From positions 13,090,501 through 13,154,500 of the forward strand of contig OU015568.1 of the NCBI GenBank assembly GCA_907165135.1: a stretch of DNA of 64,000 bases. Reading direction: 5' to 3'. Each line of letters begins with the position of its first letter. Position 1 is the first letter of the stretch. Origin of the DNA: Oikopleura dioica (Eukaryota > Chordata > Appendicularia > Copelata > Oikopleuridae). Below the pieces are notes generated by a model that had not been told where the DNA came from, did no database searches, and saw only the letters and a program-made list of their open reading frames with translations. Below are positions 22,887-35,760 of this stretch, piece by piece. The translations under genes and the position numbers were made by a program.

Positions 22887-25800
22887 CTAGAATAGAAAGA
22901 GCAATAAGGGAATGAGGACACAAAATAAGTTTGTCAAAGTTCTTCTGCTTGATGATGGATTCACTTCCTCGCAAAGTTTTCCTTTGTATTTGGGCTGAAA
23001 AAAATAGAGATTATTTGATGAGACAGAGGCGATATCTTGTTTCTTTATAAAAGAGGCTTACTTACGGGGAAAGCTTTCTTACGCACCCGGCTTATTGCCG
23101 ATTAATTTTTTGCGACGTTTCTCAAACCCAGGTTTACGCGACTCTAACCCTGGGCAGAGTTTTATACGGGGATGCTAGCCGTTTCTTTAGAAAAAAACAT
23201 TATAAAACATGATCAAAATATTATTAATAATATGTTAGAGTAGTTCAAAATGCATTTTAGACAGTTATTAATTTGAAATCAAACATCGACATTTCTGCCT
23301 ACTATGAATGTGAGCTAATTCTAATAAATTGTTCAAAAGAATGAAACGCAGCTTATATATAAAACTACGTGCAGATAAATAATTTATGATGAGCCACGCT
23401 AGGCCAATTGGAAAATCGTAGCTTCTGCGATGGAACATCGAGATTTTCAAAAAATCATTATTCTGGAGAGGAGCTACATCGGCTTACAAGAAAAAAGAGG
23501 GGTTGGAACATTAGAAGTTTAATTGTCAAACAATGCTCTAGCGAGAATGATAGTGTCATAGAACTAATGTCCAGAATTGAGAATCGTTTGAAAGGCGAAT
23601 CAGTCTTTAGAATTATAATTTTAACATACCGTGCATTGGCATCTATCTTCTGAATCGACGCACGTCCCGTTGTTTTGGCAGAAAAACCCGACGATTGTCG
23701 AGGAGCAAATTTTCTCATAAACGATGAAGAAATGGCGCTTTTATGTTGATTTAGATGGATTGAAAACTTCCGAAAACCACCGGTGACAAAGTTGTGGTAT
23801 CCCGATAGCTGCGGCAAAAGTGTGTTTTATGAACGTTTTGATAGCGCTGTTTGGTAAACGAGCTCTAAATTAACTAGAGCTAAGGAAGACCACGTGATAA
23901 GCTTCGTTATCAAGCCCGGAAAACAATTAAGCAAGGACTGATTTAAAATATCCGAAAACGGTAATTTAAAAGGTTCATTGGAAAATAACTTCGAATTACG
24001 TAGACGTAGGTTAAAATACGCTGCAGTTTATGCAATGGATAATTTGATAAAAATAAGCATCGAAAGTATCAAAATATCGAGCCCAAGATAATAACAGCCC
24101 GCTATGAAAGTTCAATAGTCGATAAGTCAAGCGTTAAGCTGCAAATTCAAATATTTTCTTCACATTTCCTGTTTACACGTTGAAGTTGCCTGCTCCCAAA
24201 CATAGTTTTTGGCGGCATCACACTCGCCACACGTTCTTCCGACGTATCCGACCTGGCACGAGCAAATTCCATTCGTGCAGCTTTAAAATTATCAATTGAC
24301 AGCTTCGACTGAAACAGCCGCCTCTCTTATTTCATAAAATAACAAAATTCAATTTTTGTAATTTTTCTAAAGCATTCTTTTCGAGTTTCATTTTCGATAA
24401 CTTTCCTGTCGTCAAGGCGTCCTTTAGGATTACAGTTGCAAGGCTGGCAGTAGTCAATTGCGCTCACAGGTCTGAACTTGAATGTAAGATATTTTCTTAG
24501 TGATGTTATCCGGTTTTTCTTGTTTTCTTCTAACTTACCGATTCTTATTTGGATAATATCCTCTTCTGCATGTTTCACAATTGGGCCCTGTCGGAATGAA
24601 TATTTCAAAATTGCCAGAAAAGTCTTTTCGCAACACGGAACTTTGCGGTGAATAAATTCTAGTGCGCATCCCGGTCCTAATGTATTGTGAAGGCAGGCAG
24701 CGCAGATCGTCTGCGTTCCAACTCCTTCGCATCGGTCAGAATGTCTTTAATAAAGTCAGAAATGATTCTCGCTGATTTTTTACTACCCGTTGCAATCACA
24801 GCTACTCGATCCGTAGGGCGAGAGCAGTCTGCTTGTTTGATTGCATGAATTCGCATTCTGCGGCGAGTATGAGATTCCAGAGCCCAGACTAGAGCTTCTT
24901 TGGGACCGGAAATGTCATCCGAAAGGGTTGAATATGTTAATCGAGCTTGGACAAACAGGGACGTGGGGGACACCGAGGCCGATTACCGCACGATTCCGAC
25001 GGTCCATCCCGTAAAACTTCCTTTCATAATTGTTTTTATTGGAAAATCGAATCAGGCGAGAATTCCAGGTCTGCTTTGTTGTGACATGTTAGATTAGAGC
25101 TGGGTTCTGTTATGGGGTGATTTATAAATCCCTGTTAACGCCCCGTATTCTCGATCCGTTCCTTTGTCTGGTAAAGCCGTTTTTGCACGTGTCGCACTCC
25201 ACCCCGCTCGTATCGTGGGAGCAAGCACAAGTTAATTGACCTGTGCTGCTGTCGATAGTGCAGCTACCCGCATGTCCGTAGCAGTAACACCTGTCCACGA
25301 GTTAATGACTTCCCTTGTTGTTTGGGGAAGAACATCTCCCGTCCAGAAGAAAAAATTATTAATGGTTAATCATAAACCATTTTGCCAGCTCATAATGATC
25401 TGTTTTTCGATTTTCGTGTTCCGAGGAGCAAAAGTATAGCAAATATTTCTCAAGAATCTATTTGGCTACTATGCAAATCTGGTAAAAGAGGGAAAGTTTT
25501 TGGGGAGGGTAAAAGTCTTATTGAATATTTATCGCAAGGAACTTATTTTGAAATTTGTTTTGTTTGTCAGGAAATGAAATCATTTTAAAGCTAATCAAAG
25601 TGGATTAGAAACGGGCGTTGTGCATAACGCAAAACATAAAATTCCGATTATGTTCCGAGAAAAATCATATTATGAGCGGTTTTTTATGTAAATTATGGAA
25701 ATCGATTGTTCAACTCGTCGCTGCCCGAGAAATTGATGTTCGAAATCCCATAATGAAGACTCTGCCAGTTGGTTCTTTTGTTTTTAAAGCCAGGTCGCAG

Positions 25801-28800
25801 CAATCTAAAATAACGGTTCTTTTTATTGCCCGTTAAATTGAATTTTCTTATGAGCTGTTATTGTAGTTACTAAAAAACCCCTTGAGATAGATAGTGCAAA
25901 CTTTAGACCTTCATCTTCAAATGCTAATAACTTGTCTATCTAGTATTGCCTAGAGCTACTTGAAGTCCTCTTGAAGATAAACCCTAGAATGCAGATTAAC
26001 TTTCTAACGCGCAAAATACCCGATTTTTTTATTCTATAGCATTTGGGCGTGTTGTTGCACAGCATTTCCCTCGCGAATCAAGAATTGATATTCAAGAGCA
26101 AATGAATAGTTTAGCACGCACCTGATTCTAATTTTGTTGGCAAGGAAGAACTTGATAGCAGGCTCTGGATCCTTCGTATCTGACGCGTTGCCATTGTACA
26201 GCGTCTTGCAGGTCTTTTTCGCACGTGACAACACAGTCTCTGATTAATTATTTCACTCAAAACCCAAAATACAGAGCCCCAAAATACCGCATTTTTCACT
26301 AGAGAAAGGGTCGAGTCTGAGTCTCAGAATTTGAGGTTTCGGAGAACTCAAGGCCAAAATTCTTTGCTAGGCAGTTTGATAAGAGACTGTATTTGTCGCG
26401 TTTTCCTGAGCAACTGACCAACCTCGCATGGCCCTGATTTTGTCCGCGATGTGCACCGTCAAGTCCCTAGAAAAGGATGATCCAATAATATTTATAGACC
26501 GAACTACGATGATCAATCCAGCTGCATAATTAATTCCCCAGACGCATATTATTCAATTCCCAATTAATAATTGGCAATTATTCAATTCAACTGTAGCTAT
26601 CGATAAGCAAACGTCAAAAATATAAAACGCTTGTTAATAATTGTTAACTTAGAACTCCGCCGATTATGATAAAATAGAAATGCCGCGAATATTTGCGATA
26701 ACGTTTGATAACAGGGCCGTAGACAACCACGGTTATTTGAAAAATTATAGTGCTTTGCAAAATGTGAAGTAAAATCATCGTGGAGTGATTCTAGTGCAGA
26801 AAATGGCTTGATTGTTATCAGATAGCGTTATCAGCTCGGATAGAATCTCTCAATAATCGACGGAAGTTCTGATCTCCTGATACTTAAAATACCTTCCCGT
26901 CGAAATTGCATCCCAGGACGCTACGTCCTCGCTGCAATTCGGCCTCTTCCAAATCGAGCTGCCGAATTTGCTGCTCCATTCGTTCTCGTAAAGACCGTTA
27001 ATTTTCGAGCAGTTTCTTGAGAAGAATTCGATCGGGGACCAGGAAACGCCATCGTTTGAGCTTTTCTCGACGACCATCTCCGCCGGTTTTGCCTCCGTAA
27101 ATGTGATAATTATATCGCTAGTGAGTAGGACGAGGCGCTTGAGATCCAGGGTGATATTTATTTGGTACTAAAGAGAGATATTCAAAAAACTGCTGTCAAA
27201 TTGAATAGACAACCCAAGAATCGCATGTTAGAAACTATTTGAAAGCAAAACAAATTCGTGTCTTGTTCATAGACTTCATTAATGGGGTAATAAGGATTAA
27301 GCGTATTTCTAAATAAATTCGTATCTAGCGGATTTCGGTTTCGTTTGATCTTTGATTTCCAAAACAAGGGTAAACGAATTCACGGTCAACATAAAAATTA
27401 TTCAAAATAAACATCTGAATCCTAATCAATACGGATAAATAATTCTAAATTATGGTTAACCTTACTATGCATGTTTATCAAACCTCAAAGTGATCAATAA
27501 AAACTCGAAATTATACTAATTTTCTACTAATTTTTGATTCCAACTTTTTATGTCATGATTTGCTTTACCTCTTTTGTGTACCCACTTCTTTCGTCTGCAA
27601 TGTAATCATACTTGGACAGTTTCACTAATAGCTCCTACAGACTGTCAGTGACTGATTATTGAGGATCCTCGATTTGTGACCGCTAAAACGTGAATTCTAG
27701 AGGAGCCCTCTCGACAAGCTCCTCAAAGCCGCTTCTCACGTTGCGTGGTCAGGAAATTCGAATTAAATGGAACACTTATTTTGATCACGTGTTACCGAGG
27801 TCGCGAAATTTGTTACGCCCGTGTAAGCGCTGTATTAAGTCGCGACCGACGGAAAAGGGAACATTTTTTCAGCGGTCGAATTCGATTTTTTTGCGAATTT
27901 TGGATTTTATCTTTTGAAACTGTTTCTTGGGCCAGGGCTCGGAATGCCAGAAAGTGTCGGGGTAGGGGTCGTTCATTTTGTCCGGGAAGCGATTCAACGC
28001 ACTTGAGGCATCTTTTTGGCAAATCGAACACGAGCCTTGATTGTAATAGCTAGAAATAGAATTACTCAAATGTTGATTTCCGACAAAGTATGATTCTAAA
28101 CTTGGACAAGAGACATAAGAGCTTTTTCCTCCAAAATTTGCGGAAAGGGATGGGCGCCAAGAAGTGCCAAAATTGTTTGACTTTTGAAATGAACAGTCAT
28201 TCTATTTACTTCCGTCCTGGCGAGCCCGATTTCTCGAGGTACGTCACGGGACAACCGCACGCTGGATTTTTCGTTGATAGTAAGTAAGATCTGTGGCCTC
28301 CTCTTTTCTTAGGGAATGAAGAGGAGATCATTATCAACCAAAGACCAGCAGCGGGAGGGTAAGTCGGCTTAGTTCAAAACCAGCGCCGTAAAACTCTAGT
28401 TATAATATTTTACTACGTCGCCATAAGTACCCGCAGTATTTTGATTCGTCTTTTCCATCTTCGGACGGCATTTTTGCGCAAGTTGCTTCATCTGGCGACA
28501 CTCTGAATGATTAACTGAATAATGGACAATTATCGATAGTTTAAACTTGCGAGGTCAAAAACAAGGAAACCGCACTTTTTAGCAGCGAAAAGAAAGCGTT
28601 AATATTCATCGAGTACTTAGTCGAGAGAACTCACAAAATATACATCTACCGTATGCACGGAATACTGTCAGACAACTTCCATCCCGAAGTACTTTCGCTC
28701 ATCAATTTTTTAACCGGTTGTCTCGGTGCGGAATCTTTCACATTTCAGGGCCCGCGATTTCCACGAAAATGCAATGTTTTAGAAAAAAAAATATGGCACG

Positions 28801-28978
28801 TATTCGAGATATGAAAATATCTCCTTCACACGTGGCTTGACTTCTATATCTACATGTATCACAATTAAGGAGCAACTCACGTGACGGTGGCGATTCGCGC
28901 CAGGTTGAGTTCAGAATCTTCTGGTTCACAAGGCTTTGGGCGGCTTGTCTTTGAAGATTTCGGGTTTTCTTCACATCT
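22887..28978 (-). CDS. Netrin-G-like GPI-anchored laminin-type protein, 5' end incomplete
   Basis: Minus-strand exons follow vertebrate netrin-G closely. 28881-28978: first Cys pair (CEENPKSS, KPCEPEDSEL). 27900-28049: laminin N-terminal domain (FPDKMNDPYPDTFWHSEPWP). 26880-27175: the core (INITLDL, IIITFTEAKPAEMVVEKSSN, GVSWSPIEFFSRNC). About 26105-26235: TLYNGNASD, NKIRIR. Three laminin-EGF repeats: about 25140-25300 (CYCYGHAGSC, CACSHDTSGVECDTC), 24545-24730 (ICAACLHNTLGPGC, CETCRRGYYPN), 24190-24460 (CQPCNCNPKG, GICSCQVGYVGRTCGEC). EGF: 23632-23710 (GFFCQNNGTCVD), completed at about 22960-23000 (YKGKLCEEV). The protein ends in a hydrophobic tail LFCVLIPLLLFLF and stop (22887-22889), as expected for GPI attachment. 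Netrin-Gs are synaptic cell-surface ligands of NGL proteins. The signal-peptide exon was not found. Confidence 0.85.
28150..28814 (+). CDS. Unknown protein of about 180 aa, nested in the netrin-G-like gene
   Basis: Four exons: 28150-28280 (MGAKKCQNCLTFEMNSHSIY), 28319-28358 (EEIIINQRPAAGG), about 28400-28508 (LLRRHKYPQYFDSSFPSSDG), 28554-28814 (SSEKKALIFIEYLVERTHKI, LSDNFHPEVLSLINFLTGC). The last intron, 28509-28553, must be GA-AG to stay open; read-through ends at once at 28512. The long final exon with no internal stop argues for a real gene. It lies on the opposite strand within an intron of the netrin-G-like gene (between the exons ending at 28049 and starting at 28881). An N-terminal CxxC may bind metal. 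No family recognised. Confidence 0.6.
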
Positions 28979-29626
28979 AAAATATTTCGTTTTCATTAGA
29001 ATTTTCAATTTATTTAGGTCGCCAAAGTAAGAAATAGAAAATATTCCGCTATTTTTCTTCATTCTTGACCTTCTTCCTACCAAATTTGACCTGAATTTGG
29101 TAGATATAAATATCCCAAAAGAACATCTTGTTTAGCCAAAGTCATTGAGTATCCGAGTGAATATTTAATTGTTACAAAAGTCAAGTACAACAGAAAGCCA
29201 GGAAGAATTAAAATATAAAAGTATCGAGTTTTACTTGAACTGCAACTTGATCAACTTGCTACGTCGCCCTAATCGGGCCCCTAAACTCGCCTAGCACTTC
29301 GAAATCAGCTCGCGGCTTAGCGCACCGTGGAATTGGACTCAAGGGACTTTAATTTTGCAAAATCACTAATTGAAGATCGAGAGTTATTACGAGTTTAAAC
29401 TTTTGGGCCTTATAATTGTTAAAAACAAGCCGCATTCTTACGCACAGATAAAAAAGAGCTTTGCGGGGTCCCAGGAACGAGTACTGCAGCCTCGCATATT
29501 GTATCTGATGCGTGGTAAATTAATCTTGAGAATTTTATGCTGCAAGGGTTTGTTTTATCAGCGAGATATCTCCCTTGCGGTTCGAGGGTTCATGGGCGCG
29601 GTGCAACAGTGGTTACATCATACAGA

Positions 29627-29698
29627 AGGGGCATTACACCCTAGGACCTCTGATTTGATAGGTCAAAGCTGTCATTTTAAGGGGGTTAGGGTGTAAAG
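29627..29698. repeat. Short inverted repeat
   Basis: TTACACCCTA at the left is repeated in inverted orientation (TAGGGTGTAA) about 60 bp downstream. It may be a small foldback or MITE remnant; no target duplication was established. Confidence 0.3.
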
Positions 29699-32600
29699 AG
29701 GGGTTTTTCTTCGAGAAGTCAAAAATCTACTAGTCTAGTTCTCTAAGAGAAAAAGTACGACGTAGGTGATTCATAAGAAGAAAATGATGTGGAGATGGAA
29801 AAGCGATGCCTTGTTTAATCTGCTAGCTTTTATAAAAATAAACCGTAATATGAATAGCAATGATATGATTTGGTAAAAAAAGTCTCATGTTCTGCGGGAG
29901 GAGTTGCATCAAGTTTTAGTAACTGGTTTAAATAAACGCTTATTACACGAAAAAGTGGCCACATAGTTGAGAAATGATGAGCTCCTTAATTTGATTCTCA
30001 TGGATCTTGTCTTTTGAACGAGTTTGCATTGATTGCGCGAATCGGATTTTAAGTTGATTAAGGAGTTTTCTAAATTGGGTTTGATTTTTATTTGGAGCTA
30101 GAATAATGGATTTTGTTTGATCAGTTAATTCTCAAAAGCGTCGTAGAACAGGGGGGCCGTTGACGTGATGCGACTCAAGTTGACATTTTGAATTTTGATT
30201 GATTGGAATCAAATAATCACTCTTCGCAAGAAAAACAGTAGGATCGCACCGTATGTTCTTTTAATTATTTCGCGTAATGAATGAAATTGATTCGGGGGTA
30301 TTTTGTCTTCAAGCTGATAGAGCTGGCATTAAAATTATTTCAAGAACGTGTGATAACTGATAAGGGAAGGGACTGATAAGAAATCTCACCTCGTTTGAAA
30401 ACACTGTGGAAAGACTTGCAATAATTCAATACTGTCTTCATTTAGGGAAGTTTAGGAGGGAAGATTATGAAAAAAAAAACTAGTAAATAGAAATAATAAA
30501 AAAGAAAGCATTCCTCGGAAATCTGATCGACTCCAACGGTGACCATCTAATTAATGATTCGTCAGATTCATTTGCAGTAGCGACTAAACATGTAGGCCAG
30601 CGCATTTAATTAGGTTTCATTAAACACGATAAGAAGCCTTGTAATCCGCTAATCAAAAGACTGATCGTGTGAATATGTTCATTCAACACACCACCTTTCT
30701 GGTCTCTTCTAGAGTTCAAGAAGGCTTTAGAATTAGAATCCCTGTGTTTTTCGTTTTTGTTTAGTTTGAATTATTCCTGACGTTTTCTTCTGCCCAGCGA
30801 CGGAGTAAATTCCCACCAGTGTAATTAATCTCTTCATAATTTATTTCTCTCCGAATATAGTATGTTAGAACGCGAGAATGCTCTATGCATTTGCAGCGGC
30901 GTAAAAAATGGCCTGGAGCGCGAGTCCGCGGATTTTTTCACACGAGCGCGCCTCACCGGAGCGCCATCGTCCTCGACTTAAAAACCGCCGAACTCCACAC
31001 CTTTTTCTCCCGAAAGTGCCTCTTTCTGATTAATATTAAAATCTGACTTGACAAAGGAGACTTTGTTTTTCTTTATTTCTATCATTTTTTCTTCTTGTAC
31101 AGATTTAGATGAAAGGGATAATTGATTTCAATGCCGATCTGGAACGTCCTCAAATTTGAACAAAAAAAAAAGGTTGAAACACATTCTTTTTTTTTCGCCG
31201 AATTCGAAATGCAATTGGGACAGCTTCGACTTATCCACCTAAGCCACTCTTTCTCTTTTTTCCTCAGCTGATGATAATTTCGTTCAAGTTAAAAAATCAA
31301 ATAAATTTCAATTGAACAAACAGGCGAATTCGTTTTCCGGTTCTTCCGAGAAAAGGTTCTTTCGGGAAGATAACGGGCTTATAATTCTAGCTTTTAGAAC
31401 GTTTAAAGTAATTGAGGCGAAAATCGCCATTTTAAAAATGTCAGACTCGTGCTTATTCCAATTTTCCATAGCTGGTAGCTGATGCTTTCGACGTCTTGAG
31501 ATTTGAAATTTGAAATTTTGGAAATTTTCATTCTTCAATATTGAAAATGCAGATATTGAACTTTTCTGTAGCGGAAACTAATGGCCAGTAGATTGATTGA
31601 ATAAGTCGTTTACCGGAGAATGAAAATTTAATTCGCGAGTTGAACAACGATTTGTTTTAGAACTTTTTTGTGCTGAATGCATTATTGAATCGCAAATGCG
31701 CAAAATATTTATAAAGGCGCGCGAAATGTACTTCCACGAATTATAGACAATCAAATATCTAACGCCGCTACTCTGATCTCAGTCTAGTCATTTTAAAAAT
31801 AGATGATCATCAGGTCGATGGGTTCGCTTTTTATGTCAACACTAGTTGCTTATTCTTGTAAATTTGGAGCTCTCATTTTATTTTAAGAAATTGTTCGAAT
31901 TTGGCTTTATTAATTAACCAGAAACGAGTAAAATAATTCCGTCAACGAGCGTAGTTTGGCGGTCAAATTTTCTGCCAAATTTAGAATGAATGTTCAAAAA
32001 GTCAAGGATTTCCAATAATCTTAACAAGAGAACAATAGAAAAGAATCAAGCGGAGAAGGTGGCGCAGACGGAATCGTGAAATCGTGAAAACTCTCGATTT
32101 CAGCTCGTGCGCGCCCTCGCGCTCCCGCTGAGCCCGACGCGCCGCGCTGAACCGCTTGGTCTTTTTCGACAAAGAGATTTTTGAAAAAAGAGACCCTGCA
32201 TGGGCGACTGAAAAATTTTGGGTAATGCACTAAAAAGGTGAGTTCAATTACTGTAAAATATCTCAGAAAAAAAAACTATAATTATGAAAAAGATATTCAA
32301 GAGTTATAATTTAAAATTTATCTTCTACTATTTTTTCCTAAGTTAATGTTTTTTTAATATATTATTTATCTTGATAGCGTTTGCTGAACTTTCATTCTGT
32401 AATTTTTAATTTATCAAACTCAGTGGTATTATTGTGCTCCTAGTTGGAAAGTGTTGTTTATATGACTTTATAAATGGTTTCTTTTGCGGTTATTATTGAC
32501 CTTATCTAGTGTCGTCAGTCGAATAAAATATTCAAAAATGCTTCTCCGAAGTTCAAAATTTGATTTTCTCCGAAACTGATTCAACCAACCAACTTAATGC

Positions 32601-32825
32601 ATTGAGACTTTCTCAAAGGCACTCAAAAATACTGAAACAAATTTAAATTGTATTGAGCAAAGCCTCGAAACTTTAAACAACTTCACTTTTTCTACCCCTT
32701 TTTTAACCCTTTGAACACAAGTTTGTGGATGCAAAATTATTGTAGAAACACGCTTTATAATACAAAACCCTTCACAAGTACAAACATCAAATATACAGCG
32801 CTATTGACTTTTCCCGAAAAGTGAA

Positions 32826-33025
32826 AAAGCGGATTAGTAGTCCGCTAATGGCCTCTCGGAAATGAGCTCTTCGCCGTTTTAGATGAACAGCTTCTTACAG
32901 GCGTTTTTAAGCCGGATTGATAAATCGCCGCGCGAGTAATGGAACGTCTGGATTAAGCGCAAAAACGTCAAATTAAGGACTCGAACTGTTATCACGGCTA
33001 AGAGCTCATCAAGGACGGATTACGA
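32826..33025. promoter_or_regulatory. Candidate enhancer with clustered homeodomain sites
   Basis: Within about 200 bp I see three GGATTA cores (in GCGGATTAGT, CTGGATTAAG, ACGGATTACG), one GGATTG, and several TAAT cores. GGATTA/TAATCC is the site of K50 homeodomains (Otx, Pitx, Gsc). The segment is more GC-rich than its surroundings. Its target could be the netrin-G-like gene or the gene at 34498. This is a motif-based guess only. Confidence 0.25.
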
Positions 33026-34497
33026 CACGTTTTTTTTCGCCACCTCTAATGGACAGTCCAAACATTAGAAATCCCTTTTCCCTTTTTTCTCTGAAAAAAT
33101 ACCAAAAAATTTTATTAAAATTTTTCTTTCATGAAAGTAATTTCAAATGAAAAATTTGCTCCTACTTTCTTGATTCAATCAAATGTACTGTATTACTGTA
33201 TTAGTGGTACAGTAATCAAATTTACCAATTCAAAGTTTAATGCTAACTCGCAGATCGTTCTCATGAAAACCTGTTTTGAAAACAGAAACATTATGCACCG
33301 AGGAGATTTATGTCAAAAAAGTACTGCACGTGGTAGTTCAAAAAAATAAATCGCGCCTCTACAAGTTTTGTAGACCAAGTATTATCATTTTTGCAAAACG
33401 CTCGTTTTCAATTTTCAATTCTTCCTCCAATTTTCGGCCTTTGCTTTTTCGCTCCATGAAAACGTCACCTTGGGTAATCAAATTTGTTGCCACGAAATTT
33501 GGATTACAAATAGTTTATGAATTTCTTTTCTTTCTCCAACCTTTTTCTACAAATTCCACATTTTTCACTTCACCGAACGGGTTTTTGTTTAGGGATTCTA
33601 AAGGGGGATAAGGGATTGCACAGCTTTCAAGATAGTACTATCGAAATGAAGGCACAGAAGGTTTATACTTAAAGTATTTACTTTAAAATGCTCGCACCTA
33701 TCAGGCTGGCAAATATTTTTGATAAAAATAGATTCAGTTTTTTAGAAAATGATTTTTTTACTTCGAAGATTTATTTTCCTTCTCCCTTGTTTGATTCTTT
33801 ATTATTGGTAATTCAAATCAAAGTATCTTTCTTTTTTTTCTATTTCAAAATAGAATTCTGGGTCGAAAACGTGGTCACGTGGTTCTGACAGCTTATGGAG
33901 TGCAAAAGATAAAAGTGTCGAGCGGAAATGAGCAGAACGCTAATGACTTTTATCTGAAAACAGGCGACGATTTGGGAGATTGAAATTTAAATTCGAGCAG
34001 CGACCTTGTTGATTATCGACGAAATGCGAAAGTCGTAATTTCTCTCAAAATGTCAAAAACGACCATTTCATTTCCGGGCTTGGTTTTTACAAATTCTTTG
34101 GATCAACATTTTTCTGCTTGTTTTTAATTGATGCTTCTCTCCTAAGAATTTTCCTGGTATTTTATTAGATCTACGGTCAATCAAATTTAGAAGCGTAATC
34201 TTAAGGGTGTCAAAGGCTGATCAGAAAAGCTCGCGAAATTAACTTCTTTGTTTTAGAAGTTTCAAACCTTATATTAAATTTTAGCTGCGATTTGTGATTG
34301 AACGAACCTGAGCCGATCATCAATCCCGACACGATTCTCAACGGAATTTCTTAGGAACTCTGCGACCCCCTGCAGATCGTTGGAATTTCGATAAATTATA
34401 AATTTTAAATTTAAAATAGTAACTAATTTCACGAGAAATTGCGCGGGAAAGCGAAAGAGCGCACGAATTTTTTTCTAATTGAGATAGAAATTTAAAA

Positions 34498-35524
34498 ATG
34501 ACGATAAAATTGAAGAAATTCTTCAAATGGCTGCGGAAAGGGGGCGCTAAAGAGCAAGAAACAGCTGAAATCGCGAAGATTGATAATTTGTCGAACAGCG
34601 AAGAACTGGTCCTCTGTTCGCTTCCAGTGCGCGCCCAGTTCGCGTTTAACCCGACGCTGTCGAGAGCGCCGAGCTTGGCGCAGTGCGGGCCATTGCGGGA
34701 CACAGCTGTGCGCAAAAGGGTTATGCGTCACACGTCCGACGTCTCCCACCGCCACCGCACTGCACGTCACTTTGATTTTATTAAAAGTATGTAGCGCGTT
34801 TTAGAAATATTACAAAAAAAAACAACTCACGAGCATTTCCCCTAAATCTCGTTTCAAGCGCGCCTTGACGAGCTGCACGAGTTAGCAGAGCTCGACCGCC
34901 ATCCAATCGTGTCACCTCGCACGCGTCCTGGACGAACAGGCCTTCTTAAATTTGCGAAGACAGAACACGTTTCTGGCGGAAGCAATAGAAGCACCTCATT
35001 GATGGATCTAAGGATGCCACCGGTGCCCAGTTCGCCGCTTATGCCACTTTGGAAGCGCAGTAATCCAAGTTTGAGTGGCGATGCAGATGAATCCGGCTTC
35101 TCGGAAACGTCTGAGACAGATTCAAACATTTCAGGACCAGGTCAAATATGCCAAACTGGAAACTGGTTTCTTATAGCCCCTAGTTCTCGAGTTTTGGTCA
35201 ATTTTTTTGGCTTGTGTTGACTTGAAAATCAGACTCTTCCAAATGCTTGAGTTCAGCAAGTAGCTCAAAGGAAGACTCTTGTTTGAAAGAAAAGGTAAAA
35301 AAGGTAGATAGTTTGGACGACTTGGCGTTCTTCGCCGCGGGTGGAACGCCTTTTACGCGTCGCCGCGACGGCCCCATCAGGAGAGATCGCAAAACCGTTC
35401 TGTTGAACAGGTCCTTGAGCTGCGCTAATGCAGGTAAGCGACTTCATCGCGTTGGAAAATTGTTAACAACGTTCTAGTGCACCGAAGCCAGCTGAATATA
35501 TGTTGGTCGGGAATCGTCGTTTGA
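34498..35524 (+). CDS. Uncharacterised low-complexity protein
   Basis: Four exons: 34498-34786 (MTIKLKKFFKWLRKGG), 34859 to about 35140 (RLDELHELAELDRHP, SLMDLRMPPVPSSPLMP), about 35231-35433 (KVDSLDDLAFFAAGGTPFTR) and 35478-35524. The first intron is GT-AG and joins in phase (FIK|TRLDEL). The protein is about 270 aa, basic at the start and Ser/Pro/Arg-rich, with several RxxS/T contexts suited to phosphorylation; no folded domain, signal peptide or membrane helix is evident. The family is unknown. The last exon is short and the end is uncertain. The next gene begins 236 bp downstream on the same strand. Confidence 0.6.
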
Positions 35525-35760
35525 AGAGACGATCTCGCGTTTTCTATTTCTGTAAATACATGTTTGACTTGACCACTTCCACAAATCTGCTGATTCTTTT
35601 GTACAAAGGTGCCAGTTATGATTATTTGAGTCATCGTAAAGACCGACAGAGGAATATTTAATTGGACAGACTATATTTGCATGTCATTGAGAATAATGGT
35701 GGTGCCCACGGGCGAATTCATTTAGTAAATTTCATTAAATTTTTTTTTGGTTGAAGAAAG

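Larger units (their letters stand above)
28979..34497. other. 5.5-kb non-coding stretch
   Basis: This is by far the longest gap. It is AT-rich with homopolymer runs. The only long ORF (29370-29696, plus) has no family resemblance and is probably chance. Islands of higher GC occur at 30895-30985, 32095-32160 and 32820-33050. The missing first exon and promoter of the netrin-G-like gene (minus strand) probably lie here, with distal regulatory DNA. Confidence 0.5.

Noticed and set aside
22101-22887. Fusion of the laminin/EGF gene with the 7TM receptor into one adhesion GPCR
   Set aside because: The laminin-type protein has its own stop after a GPI-like tail at 22887, and no GPS motif precedes TM1 of the receptor.
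29370-29696. 108-aa plus-strand ORF
   Set aside because: No family resemblance, no splice partners, and it lies in a non-coding stretch; probably chance.
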